NCBI GenBank assembly: GCA_024235175.1 | Contig: JACKMX010000002.1 | Location: 682,001 to 746,000 of the forward strand | DNA: 64,000 nt | Direction of reading: 5' to 3' | Origin: Chromatiaceae bacterium | GTDB lineage: Bacteria; Pseudomonadota; Gammaproteobacteria; Chromatiales; Chromatiaceae | In this document: in pieces, positions 39,624 through 47,745 of the stretch | How positions within the stretch are numbered: position 1 is the first letter of the stretch | Layout: each line of letters opens with the position of its first letter | Translations under genes and position numbers: made by a program | The notes under the pieces: model-generated | Told to the model about the DNA's origin: nothing | The model's input: the letters and a program-made list of their open reading frames with translations, nothing else | Databases searched by the model: none

Positions 39624-40973
39624 ATGGGGCAATCACTGCGTTTCCGTCTGCTCACACTGATCTTGATCAGTTTTACCATCGGCTGGCTGATCATTTCCGG
39701 TTTTGCCTGGTGGCGAGCGACAGTGAAGGCGACGGCCCTGTTCGATGCTCAGCTGTCACAATTGGCGGATATCCTCGCGGTAGTAACAACCCATGAATCA
39801 GGCGAACAGGATCTGCATCAGTTTGACGCGGATCTGCGGCATTCCGATGTCCCCTATACACCGCTGTTTCAGGTATGGTCCGACAGCGGGCATCTGCTGG
39901 TCCGGGGGCCGCAGGCACCCCACTCTCCGCTAGCCGTAAATACAGAATGGGGCTATAGCGACGAGATTCTGAATGATTCACGGATACGGGTCTATACGCG
40001 TACCACCGCGGACAACCGACATCGGATTCAGGTGGCACAGGAGGTTGCCGGCAGGCAGATCCAATTGCACGCATTCGTCCGCAGCACGCTGACACCGCTG
40101 CTATTGGCCCTGCCGATGATAGGACTGCTCTGGTTTGCCATCGAACGCGCCTTGAAGCCGTTAAACAGAGTGGCCACGGAGATTGGTTCCCGCAGCACGG
40201 ATAATCTGGAACCCATCACACGTGCACATATCCCTACCGAGATAACTGAACTGATAAACGCCATCAATGGACTGTTCGGCAGATTGCAGGCTTCATTGGA
40301 GCGATACAACAGGTTTACCGCAGATGCCGCGCATGAACTGCGTACGCCATTGGCAGGTTCGATGGCACAGATCCAGGCTGCGCTGGATGCCAGTGATGCC
40401 CAGGTGCAAAAGGACTCTCTGCATCAGGCGCTGAATGGATTGTCAAAGCTGCATCATCTGATGGAGCAGCTGTTGACGATTGCGAAACTGGAGCCCGATG
40501 TGGCGGAGCCGGTGTTCACCGACATCGACCTGAACTCACTGGCGGTTGAGGTGGCATCCGAATATGCACCCAGCGCACTGGAAAAGGGTGTCAACCTGGA
40601 ACTTGTGGCGCCGGAACCGGTCATGTTGAACGGTGTTCGTGAATTAATCGCGGTCACAGTCAGAAATCTGCTGGACAATGCGATTCGAGCCACCTCAAAG
40701 GGAGGAAGTATCATAGTCAGCCTGCTGCCGCAGCCCGGATCTGTGCTCCTGCAGGTGGAAGATTCCGGCGTCGGCATACCCGATGCGGAAAAAGCTTCTG
40801 TTTTTGAGCGCTTTCACCGCCTGCCGGGTACCAAGGGCGAGGGCAGCGGACTGGGTTTGTCGATCGTCAGAAGTGTCGTGGCACTACACAATGGAACGCT
40901 ATCACTGCAGGATCGTGAAAACCGTCAAGGATTGTGTATTAGGATAGAATTTCCCAATAAAACATTAAGTTAA
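39624..40973 (+). CDS. Sensor histidine kinase (QseC/TctE-like)
   Basis: A 449-residue inner-membrane kinase. Two hydrophobic helices (residues 8-28 and about 155-175) flank a periplasmic domain of about 125 residues similar to the 2CSK-N domain of QseC/TctE. A HAMP-like linker, HisKA with AAHELRTPLAG and HATPase with LLDNAIRAT, EDSGVGIPD and GEGSGLGLSIV follow. ATG 39624 almost touches the response-regulator stop, so the two are cotranscribed and probably coupled. The signal is unknown; the adjacent cytochrome suggests a redox or metal cue, which is inference. Confidence 0.9.
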   Translation: MGQSLRFRLLTLILISFTIGWLIISGFAWWRATVKATALFDAQLSQLADILAVVTTHESGEQDLHQFDADLRHSDVPYTPLFQVWSDSGHLLVRGPQAPHSPLAVNTEWGYSDEILNDSRIRVYTRTTADNRHRIQVAQEVAGRQIQLHAFVRSTLTPLLLALPMIGLLWFAIERALKPLNRVATEIGSRSTDNLEPITRAHIPTEITELINAINGLFGRLQASLERYNRFTADAAHELRTPLAGSMAQIQAALDASDAQVQKDSLHQALNGLSKLHHLMEQLLTIAKLEPDVAEPVFTDIDLNSLAVEVASEYAPSALEKGVNLELVAPEPVMLNGVRELIAVTVRNLLDNAIRATSKGGSIIVSLLPQPGSVLLQVEDSGVGIPDAEKASVFERFHRLPGTKGEGSGLGLSIVRSVVALHNGTLSLQDRENRQGLCIRIEFPNKTLS

Positions 40974-41009
40974 CCTCCTGAATCATATTGTGACGAATAT
41001 CCGGTTCCG

Positions 41010-41026
41010 CTTAAGCGCCAGTTAAG
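41010..41026 (+). promoter_or_regulatory. PmrA/QseB-like response-regulator box upstream of cytochrome gene
   Basis: CTTAAG (41010-41015) and GTTAAG (41021-41026) form a direct repeat with 11-bp period, the spacing expected for tandem binding by an OmpR-type dimer and close to the PmrA consensus. It lies 77 bp before the cytochrome start. A further ATTAAGTTAAC occurs at the end of the kinase gene near 40966. A hairpin ACGCGG/CCGCGT follows at about 41050-41070. Confidence 0.5.
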
Positions 41027-41102
41027 TTCCATTTGATAGCATCTCCCAAACGCGGATAAATCCCGCGTTACCGAATCAATTCGACCCTGGGAGATGACCA
41101 GC

Positions 41103-43577
41103 ATGCGCAAGAATAATTTACTGCTATGCATCTGCACCATATTGGCTTTGCTTGTCGCGATTCCGGACTCAGCGATGGCAGGCGGGGGATTTAAGATCGA
41201 AGCGGCAAAATGGGAAAAAGCGAAAAAACGGCTCACGGTCAAGGGGAAAGGCAGAAAAGGAAAAAAGGTAACACTCAGCTACGCTGCCAACGGCGAGGAG
41301 ATCGGTAGCAAACGAATTGGTAAAAAGGGGTGGAAATTCCAGCAATATAAAATGGAACCTGTTCCCTGCAACATCCTGGTCGAACAGTCGGATGGAAAAT
41401 CCTCGGTAAAACGCGTCGAGGAAGCGCCATCCGACTGCGATGAAGGGATAGTCGGCAATGAAGGCAAGGGTGATGGAGATGGTCAGATCACAAACGGCGA
41501 TTACACCATCCTGGCCGCCAATGACCTGGGTATGCACTGTGCAGACCAGGATTACCGGATCTTCAGCATCCTGCCCCCTTACAATGTGCTCAATGCCCAG
41601 GTCATTGAAAAAGGTCAGAAGCCGAGGATCCTCTCTGCCGACGATGGCATAAAAGTCACCTATACCTCTATCGAGTCCAATGCTCAGGATCCAAACGGTG
41701 CCAACCTCCCTCCTATAGCGACCGACTCGATCACGGCAACCAGCCAGAACACCCCGGGAATAAGCAAATCGAATTTCTGGGACCCTTCCGATTCCAATCC
41801 CGGTGCCAACGGCTTTGCCACCTATGAATCCCTCTACCCTACGGGTGTTCTCGGCGCTTTTCCCTTTCTTGCCGATCTCGGGCTGCCTGCGCCGGACCTG
41901 GCACAGCTCTATTTCGGAGCGGACCGCACCCCCGACACCGGAGACGAACCCGGAGCGCTCGCTGCACATCAAGCAGCCATGCCAGGTATCACAGCCCCTT
42001 ATACCGCAAATGTACCGCAGCAGTTTGGGGGCTACATCAAAGACCTGCCGTTCTTCGTCGGCCTGCCCGACATCGGCTACATCGTAAAGAACTTCAAACG
42101 CTTCACCGCCGAAGGAATACCGATTCTTCCGGTAGACGATCAAGGTCGTGAAAACCCCTATCCGGTGATGAATGTCGAGGCCAGGAACAGTAGCACCGAT
42201 GAGGTTCTGGCTCAGGTCGATGTGGTGCTGCCTGTAGCCTCCGAAGCCGACTGCCAGCAGTGCCATGCCAGCCAGGCAGTGTGCGATCTGACAACTCAGT
42301 ACACCCTTGTCTGTGACGATATCGCCAACACAAAGCCAGGAGTTGCTTTCATCGATATTGACCCTCAAACGGAGCAGTTGACCGAGTCCGTACCTGGAGA
42401 AACCGTTGAACAGCTGGTTGTGAATGTGGCGAAGATCAACATCCTGAGACTGCATGATGCGAAGCACGCCACCAACCCGGGGGATACGAAGCTGGATGAA
42501 CGGCGCAATATCGTCTGCGCCAGCTGCCACTACTCACCGGCACTGGATCTGGCGCATCTAGGTCCGAATGACGACAACGGTAAGGAGCAGACTCAGCACA
42601 TCTCCATGTCGCGTGCGATGCATGCTTCGCACGGCAACCTGAATAAATTTCCAAAGTTTGACAATCTATTCCCCGACATGCCCCCACCGGGCCAGCGCAC
42701 TGCCGGACAGCAGGAGGAGATCCTGCAGAAAGCCTGCTACAACTGCCATCCGGGCAAGCGCACCAAGTGTCTGCGCGGCGCCATGGGCGGTGGCGGCATC
42801 GTCTGCCAGGACTGTCATGGCCAGATGGCGCAGGTGGGTGACGACTTCTCGGACGGCAGCGGCTCTGGTCAGAACAAGCGAGTCCCCTGGGCCAGTGAAC
42901 CCAAGTGTCAGTCCTGTCATATGGGTGACGTGCTGCAGGTCGCCGATCTATACAGCAGCGGTATGTTGAACGATGCCAGCGTCAACGTTTCGGACAGCCG
43001 TGGCAACAGTGACGGACTGCGGTTGAACATGACCTACAAACTCTCTGACCACAGCAGCAATGGCGGCCCGGACAATCTCTCACTTCTCAACTTCAGCGAT
43101 TCACGTTTTGCCTCCAACAAGCCGCTATTCCGCCTGAGTGGCGGTGATGATGGCAGCGGCAAGGGCCACGGCGGACTCTTCTGTGAAGGCTGCCACGGCA
43201 GCACCCATGCGATCTGGCCCAACGCCAATGCACTGGCCAATGACAACAAGGCGGCGCAGCAGCTGCAAGGCCATACCGGAACCATCATTGAGTGCAACAC
43301 CTGCCATGCGGGCGATCTCGGTATGACTCTTAAAGGACCGCATGGAATGCATCCGGTGGGCGACACGAAGTTTGCCCGGGAGCATGAGGATTTCGCCAAG
43401 AAGAACGCCAATGCCTGCCGCGCCTGCCATGGCCTGGATGGCGAAGGCAGCGTGTTGTCAAGAACTGCCACCCCCCGTTTACTGCAGGCGAAAGAGGATC
43501 ACATCACCGTCTCGTTCCCTAAAGGCACCCCGGTGGGTTGCGGTGATTGCCATGAGAACAAGCTAAGAAATCCATAA
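41103..43577 (+). CDS. Periplasmic nonaheme c-type cytochrome
   Basis: An 824-residue exported protein with signal peptide (MRKNNLLLCICTILALLVAIPDSAMA). Nine CxxCH haem-attachment motifs occur, all after about residue 380: CQQCH, CASCH, CYNCH, CQDCH, CQSCH, CEGCH, CNTCH, CRACH and CGDCH. The first 110 residues after the signal are lysine-rich and beta-like, then a large domain without haem (to about residue 375) begins DYTILAANDLGMHCADQDYRIF. I do not recognise a named enzyme; extracellular electron transfer or periplasmic reductase roles are possible. ATG 41103 is preferred since GGGAG lies nine bases upstream. It follows the two-component pair by about 130 bp, with a putative regulator box between. 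Confidence 0.88.
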   Translation: MRKNNLLLCICTILALLVAIPDSAMAGGGFKIEAAKWEKAKKRLTVKGKGRKGKKVTLSYAANGEEIGSKRIGKKGWKFQQYKMEPVPCNILVEQSDGKSSVKRVEEAPSDCDEGIVGNEGKGDGDGQITNGDYTILAANDLGMHCADQDYRIFSILPPYNVLNAQVIEKGQKPRILSADDGIKVTYTSIESNAQDPNGANLPPIATDSITATSQNTPGISKSNFWDPSDSNPGANGFATYESLYPTGVLGAFPFLADLGLPAPDLAQLYFGADRTPDTGDEPGALAAHQAAMPGITAPYTANVPQQFGGYIKDLPFFVGLPDIGYIVKNFKRFTAEGIPILPVDDQGRENPYPVMNVEARNSSTDEVLAQVDVVLPVASEADCQQCHASQAVCDLTTQYTLVCDDIANTKPGVAFIDIDPQTEQLTESVPGETVEQLVVNVAKINILRLHDAKHATNPGDTKLDERRNIVCASCHYSPALDLAHLGPNDDNGKEQTQHISMSRAMHASHGNLNKFPKFDNLFPDMPPPGQRTAGQQEEILQKACYNCHPGKRTKCLRGAMGGGGIVCQDCHGQMAQVGDDFSDGSGSGQNKRVPWASEPKCQSCHMGDVLQVADLYSSGMLNDASVNVSDSRGNSDGLRLNMTYKLSDHSSNGGPDNLSLLNFSDSRFASNKPLFRLSGGDDGSGKGHGGLFCEGCHGSTHAIWPNANALANDNKAAQQLQGHTGTIIECNTCHAGDLGMTLKGPHGMHPVGDTKFAREHEDFAKKNANACRACHGLDGEGSVLSRTATPRLLQAKEDHITVSFPKGTPVGCGDCHENKLRNP

Positions 43578-43584
43578 GATGGAA

Positions 43585-43619
43585 ACCGGCATGCGGCCGG
43601 CACACAGCCGCATGCCGGT
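43585..43619 (+). terminator. Strong 13-bp hairpin after cytochrome gene
   Basis: ACCGGCATGCGGC (43585-43597) pairs perfectly with GCCGCATGCCGGT (43607-43619) around a 9-nt loop, eight bases after the cytochrome stop. No T-run follows, so it may act as an mRNA 3'-end stabiliser or a factor-assisted terminator. Confidence 0.6.
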
Positions 43620-43638
43620 ATCAGGTACAACACAAATC

Positions 43639-43761
43639 ATGAAAATGTGAACGATTGGCAGCGCACTGCTCGCAGCCAGTGGCACCGCGAATGCCGCCGC
43701 TGTTATCTACATTGACAAGACGGCGTATCATGCGGAGCTGACATCTCCCGGCTATCCATGA
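43639..43761 (+). pseudogene. Remnant of a secreted protein gene with premature stop
   Basis: The frame ATG AAA ATG is interrupted at once by TGA, then continues with TIGSALLAASGTANAAAVIY and IDKTAYHAELTSPGYP before a second stop. The first part is an obvious signal peptide with an ANA-A cleavage site; the second resembles the start of PEP-CTERM-type exported proteins. So a secretory gene has been truncated at its 3' end and carries an in-frame nonsense codon at position 4. A sequencing or assembly error at that codon would not restore the missing body. Confidence 0.55.
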
Positions 43762-43845
43762 AAGTTTGGATCATATCGCTATTTGTACAGACTCCCGCAA
43801 CCCGGTCGCCACTTCCGTAACTATCCCGGCGGCATGTCTTGGCGC

Positions 43846-44301
43846 TCAATCCCGACTCAACCGGATAAGCATCTTGCCCATCTCTTTGTAGATAATGGAC
43901 AAAGGCTTCTTATTGGAAAGAGTTATTATCTTCGCTCCCGGTCCGTACATAAAATGAGATGTCAGATAGAGGTGCGAGGGGGAATCTGATTCCAGCACCT
44001 TTTGAATCGCAATCATCGCCGGATGGTCCGAGAAAGCGGAAAGTTCATAGCGCAATTTCCCGATATGAACGCTGTTGTTGTCCAATGTAAGCACCGGCGC
44101 CTCAATTGTTCTCAACACCTCACGATAGAGCGGCTTGGTCATGTGTTGGGGCAGGATGAACCCGACCTGCTCCTCAGCCAGCAGCCAGCTTATGCCGCTG
44201 TCTCCGGCTACGCTTTTATGTTCTCCAAACGCCTGACACCAACCTCTGAAGTAGGCGGAAAATCGCTGGAGCTCATATTCATCCGTCATGATTCGGTACA
44301 C
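43846..44301 (-). CDS. Hypothetical protein, about 150 residues
   Basis: A 151-residue protein that I do not recognise. It has no signal peptide or membrane segment. It contains TDEYELQRFSAYFRGWCQAFGEH at the N-terminus and ends with LSIIYKEMGKMLIRLSRD. The pattern suggests an alpha/beta domain of a stress or methanogenesis-marker-like kind, but nothing specific. The start could be the ATG at 44299-44301 or five codons later; neither has a strong ribosome binding site. Codon choice is consistent with a real gene. It lies among remnants in a gene-poor stretch between the cytochrome and FecR regions. Confidence 0.5.
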   Translation of the reverse strand: MYRIMTDEYELQRFSAYFRGWCQAFGEHKSVAGDSGISWLLAEEQVGFILPQHMTKPLYREVLRTIEAPVLTLDNNSVHIGKLRYELSAFSDHPAMIAIQKVLESDSPSHLYLTSHFMYGPGAKIITLSNKKPLSIIYKEMGKMLIRLSRD

Positions 44302-44642
44302 ACCGTGTCGGTTTCGAAATAAGCGTTTTATTTATCATGTAATATATAAGGAATTAGTGCCCAATTCCATGTCCCTTTATCTCCTTCCGGATATCTCAGC
44401 CTCTATCCGGTTTTGGACCGCCGGGCATCGCCCCCGCAGACTGCCTCCAACCACAAAAAAAGAACTCTTTAGATTCATGATGATCAGCCGAAAACAGTTT
44501 ACACAGCCGGTGGGGGACTCTCGGATCCGACCGGAATAATCCAGAACGTCAAAGCGGACCCGGCTACGGGTTTAACACCTCTGCCAAAACAATGGAACAG
44601 CTTTGGTTGGAAACTCAAATCTAGCGAACGATCATCTCAGAC
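44302..44642. other. Gene-poor region with a possible coding remnant
   Basis: 341 bp without a complete gene. From 44473 to about 44641 a plus-strand frame is open and reads VYTAGGGLSDPTGIIQNVK and onward to LPKQWNSFGWKLKSSE. It has no start codon or ribosome binding site but has a plausible composition for the end of an exported protein. It may be the 3' portion of a decayed gene. The left part is AT-rich and holds the upstream region of the minus-strand hypothetical gene. Confidence 0.35.
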
Positions 44643-45509
44643 ATGTCACCTACAACAGAAACCTCCATGCTCCAACGGGATATTTCGGCAATTCAGGATA
44701 AACGCCAGGTACTTGAGCAGATAATCAACATCGCACAAACCATTGAAAGCATGCAGACCAGTCTTGAGTCGGTGCTGATTCTCGGTGTTCCGTCCAGGGA
44801 TCTACCGGAAGAAGCGCTCAATCTTTACAGCTCCATCAGCGACAATCTGCGCAACCTGCCGGTAAATAAAATCAAAGATTACCTGCGAAATCTGGAAGCA
44901 ATTATCCGGAAGCAACTCGAAAAGATACTGCACTATTCCAATAGTGATCTGAGTTCCGACGACTCGGTTGAGCTGCTCTTTATCTCCAGTGATGGATCAG
45001 ACCAGAGCCCATTACAGATGCTGGAAGATTTCAAAAGAACGGCGCAAACCGCGGTATCCCTGCGGGTGCTGCTCAGGCGACGTGGCGTTGCCACCGAGGG
45101 ATCGCCGCTTCCGGTCGCGCGCAAAGAGATCGAGCACCAGATAACACGCCTGGAATGGGAAGAACAAAAGCAGCGCGGAAAGATCCGCCTCAAAATCTCA
45201 GAAATGAAAGTCGATATCGAGAGGATGATCGATAACCCGGCTTATCCCGACGGACTTAAAGAGATTCTGCGCGGTGTCAGCAGAAACCTGGAAAACGACC
45301 TGAAGAACATCGACCTGGGAGTCAAACTCAGCAGTTTGAGTTTTGTCACAGACGCTGATGAAATCACCGGCATTCAGGACATATCGACAGACGCAGCGGA
45401 GCCGGAAGAGAGTGGACCGGCGGAGCAGGCAAGCCTGGCAGAATCGGCCCGCCTATGGCTGAATACACCCTGGGATGTTACCTGGGAAGAGGTCAGGCAC
45501 AAACACTGA
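44643..45509 (+). CDS. Hypothetical coiled-coil protein
   Basis: A 288-residue protein that I do not recognise. It is mostly helical with long heptad-like stretches (RDISAIQDKRQVLEQIINIAQTIESMQTSLESV; ITRLEWEEQKQRGKIRLKISEMKVDIERMI) and an acidic C-terminal tail (DAAEPEESGPAEQASLAESARLWL). No signal peptide or membrane helix is present. ATG 44643 (MSPTTETSM) or the internal ATG eight codons later could be used; no clear Shine-Dalgarno supports either. It stands alone, flanked by regions without genes. Base composition is ordinary, so it is probably genuine. Confidence 0.6.
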   Translation: MSPTTETSMLQRDISAIQDKRQVLEQIINIAQTIESMQTSLESVLILGVPSRDLPEEALNLYSSISDNLRNLPVNKIKDYLRNLEAIIRKQLEKILHYSNSDLSSDDSVELLFISSDGSDQSPLQMLEDFKRTAQTAVSLRVLLRRRGVATEGSPLPVARKEIEHQITRLEWEEQKQRGKIRLKISEMKVDIERMIDNPAYPDGLKEILRGVSRNLENDLKNIDLGVKLSSLSFVTDADEITGIQDISTDAAEPEESGPAEQASLAESARLWLNTPWDVTWEEVRHKH

Positions 45510-45994
45510 GAAACCGGCGGTGGATACCTCTGCGCCCGGCATGATCAAATGAAATCGGACCCACGGAAATAACGACCGTTAAGTAGTAATCCGAAAATAC
45601 CTCTTGCAGCCAGAGAGGGGATGATCCCGACAGAGGATCCACCATCACCCACCTCCCCGGATGGGGTAAAACGGAAACCAGTTCGGCAGCACAACCCGGC
45701 AGTTGGCGCAACCTCCTTCCGAGTTCCACACCAGCTATGATGACTTGTTATGCATTGTAGATACCCGATCCGCCGATCAGCTGCTCCGGTTTATCGACCG
45801 GAGGGAGCATACCGGGTGTGCCGCTCTTCTCATTCTCCCGCCAGCCATCTGTCGTAATATTTCCGTTTCAAATGGCGTGCTCTGATTTGGCGCACAAGCA
45901 TATATCTCTACATGCGCTCAACTTTGCGGCTAAACTATGATGTATTTTCGGATGACTGCAGGATATTCATCCGTTTGGCTGTATACCAGGTAAT
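45510..45994. other. Intergenic region before the FecR/LysM gene
   Basis: 485 bp in which I find no convincing gene, RNA or repeat. Short open frames on both strands lack ribosome binding sites. Near the right end TATGAT (about 45936-45941) could be a -10 element for the FecR/LysM gene, giving a leader of some 50 nt, but there is no clear -35. Confidence 0.4.
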
Positions 45995-47698
45995 ATGTTT
46001 TCAGGAATAATAACAGGCTTCGTACAGATGAAACTCCACTTCGGTAACCAGCAGCCAGAATCTTTAAGCAAACAGTCCCGTTTCGTCTTTTCAGCTGCAT
46101 CGGCAATCCTGCTGCTGACGCTGTGGCACGGCAACCTGGCTGCGGAAGAGGAAACCTGGCGTTACGCCCTGGTTCCCGGCGACAACCCGTGGAACATCAC
46201 CGAACGATTCCTGCAAGGCATGCAGTTGTGGCAGCCGCTGCTGCGCCTGAATAATATCGAACGACCGCGATTTCTGCCGCCCGGTACCGTGCTGAAGATT
46301 CCGCTGAGCTGGCTGAAAACAGAAGCCGCCAACGTCCAGGTAAAGGAGGTTGCGGGCGATGCCAGCCACACCGCAGTAGCAGACGGTCAGACCAGGCCGC
46401 TGCGGGCGGGCGCCCTTCTGGCTGGCGGTGACATGATAAGCACGGGAGATCATGGCAGTGTGGTTCTCGAATACGTAGACGGCTCGACGCTCATTATCGG
46501 TCGGAATACCAGCGTGACGCTCAGGCGGGTGAACAAGTTCTCCGATTCGGGGCTGGCGGACAGCGAAGTGAGGATTGACTCCGGACGCACCGAGAATCGC
46601 GTTAAAAAACGGGGCACACGATTCGAAATCAGCACGCCATCGGCCAGTACCGCGGTGAGAGGCACCCAGTTTCGCACCAGTGTGGACAGGCAGGAGACCA
46701 GGTTGTCCAGGATTGAAGTGCTGGCCGGATCAGTGGCGGTGGGCGGCGCCGGTAAGCGCCGCGATGTCAATGCCGGTTTTGGTACCACTGTGTTGCAGGG
46801 AGAGCCTCCTGCACCGCCCAAAAAACTGTTGGCGGCGCCGGTGATCGAATTACCTGCCGAATTCTCCCGCGCTTTTCCGCTTGAAATCAGATGGGTGGAA
46901 GTCAAAGGAGCCGAAAGATACCGCTTGCAGGTAACCGCTGAGGGATACGATACCAGGCTGCTGGACGAAGTGACAACGCGCACAGGGTTGAGCACCGACC
47001 TTCTCCCCGACGGTCGGTTCAGGTTGCATCTGCGTGCCATCGACGCCGCCGGACTTGAGGGAGTGGAGATATCCCGCGATCTCCTGCTGGATGCCCAGCC
47101 GCAGCCGCCGCTGGCGATAAAGCCGCAGTCGGAGCAGGTGGTGCGCACGGAACTTCCCGATTTCGAATGGAGCCGCCCGCTGGGAGGCAGCAGGGTGCAC
47201 TTCCAGTTGTCCGCTGAGAAGCAGGCGGCAACGCCGCTGCTGGATCTGCAGGATTATCCGGGCACCCATTTCACCCCTGACGCGTTGCAACCAGGCACCT
47301 ATTTCTGGCGTGTCGCCACACGCAATGAAAATGAGGAGGGTCCCTGGAGCGCGTACCAGGTTTTTACCCTGAGGCCGGCGCCAGGAGAGCCTGAAGTAGC
47401 CAGCGAAGGAGACGACAGGCATATCAGGCTGCGCTGGCCGGGCGCCGGCGAGGGTCGACGCTACCGGGTGCACCTTGCCGAAGCGAGTGATTTCAGCAAC
47501 CTCACCGAAGAGGTGGTGCTTGCTGAACCGGTCTGGGAGGCGGACCGGCCGTTGATGCCCTCATGGTTCAGGGTTCGGGTAATCGATACCGACGGTTACG
47601 AGGGGGCCTGGAGCACACCCCAGATGATCGATCCCGTGCAGCAGCCCTGGTACCTCTATGTGATCCCCACTGCACTGCTGCTGCTGCTGGCGTTGTGA
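45995..47698 (+). CDS. LysM- and FecR-domain protein with C-terminal membrane anchor
   Basis: A 567-residue exported protein. After a hydrophobic signal (FSAASAILLLTLWHGNLA) comes a LysM domain (YALVPGDNPWNITERFL...PPGTVLKIP, about 55-107), then a FecR-type beta domain (LLAGGDMISTGDHGSVVLEYVDGSTLIIGRNT ... STPSASTAVRGTQFRTS, about 128-240). Three fibronectin-like segments follow, and the protein ends in a hydrophobic helix (YVIPTALLLLLAL). It may bind peptidoglycan and sense or scaffold; in other bacteria such proteins often precede CHASE2 cyclases, absent here. ATG 45995 is preceded by AGGTAAT. The MFS gene follows after 47 bp and may be cotranscribed. Confidence 0.85.
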   Translation: MFSGIITGFVQMKLHFGNQQPESLSKQSRFVFSAASAILLLTLWHGNLAAEEETWRYALVPGDNPWNITERFLQGMQLWQPLLRLNNIERPRFLPPGTVLKIPLSWLKTEAANVQVKEVAGDASHTAVADGQTRPLRAGALLAGGDMISTGDHGSVVLEYVDGSTLIIGRNTSVTLRRVNKFSDSGLADSEVRIDSGRTENRVKKRGTRFEISTPSASTAVRGTQFRTSVDRQETRLSRIEVLAGSVAVGGAGKRRDVNAGFGTTVLQGEPPAPPKKLLAAPVIELPAEFSRAFPLEIRWVEVKGAERYRLQVTAEGYDTRLLDEVTTRTGLSTDLLPDGRFRLHLRAIDAAGLEGVEISRDLLLDAQPQPPLAIKPQSEQVVRTELPDFEWSRPLGGSRVHFQLSAEKQAATPLLDLQDYPGTHFTPDALQPGTYFWRVATRNENEEGPWSAYQVFTLRPAPGEPEVASEGDDRHIRLRWPGAGEGRRYRVHLAEASDFSNLTEEVVLAEPVWEADRPLMPSWFRVRVIDTDGYEGAWSTPQMIDPVQQPWYLYVIPTALLLLLAL

Positions 47699-47745
47699 CC
47701 CAGCATTGAACGCCGTAACGGAATCCTGTTGTGGAAGAGTGAATC

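Noticed and set aside
41169..42530. 453-codon minus-strand open frame
   Set aside because: Antisense to the multihaem cytochrome; the cytochrome has nine CxxCH motifs and a signal peptide, the antisense frame has nothing.
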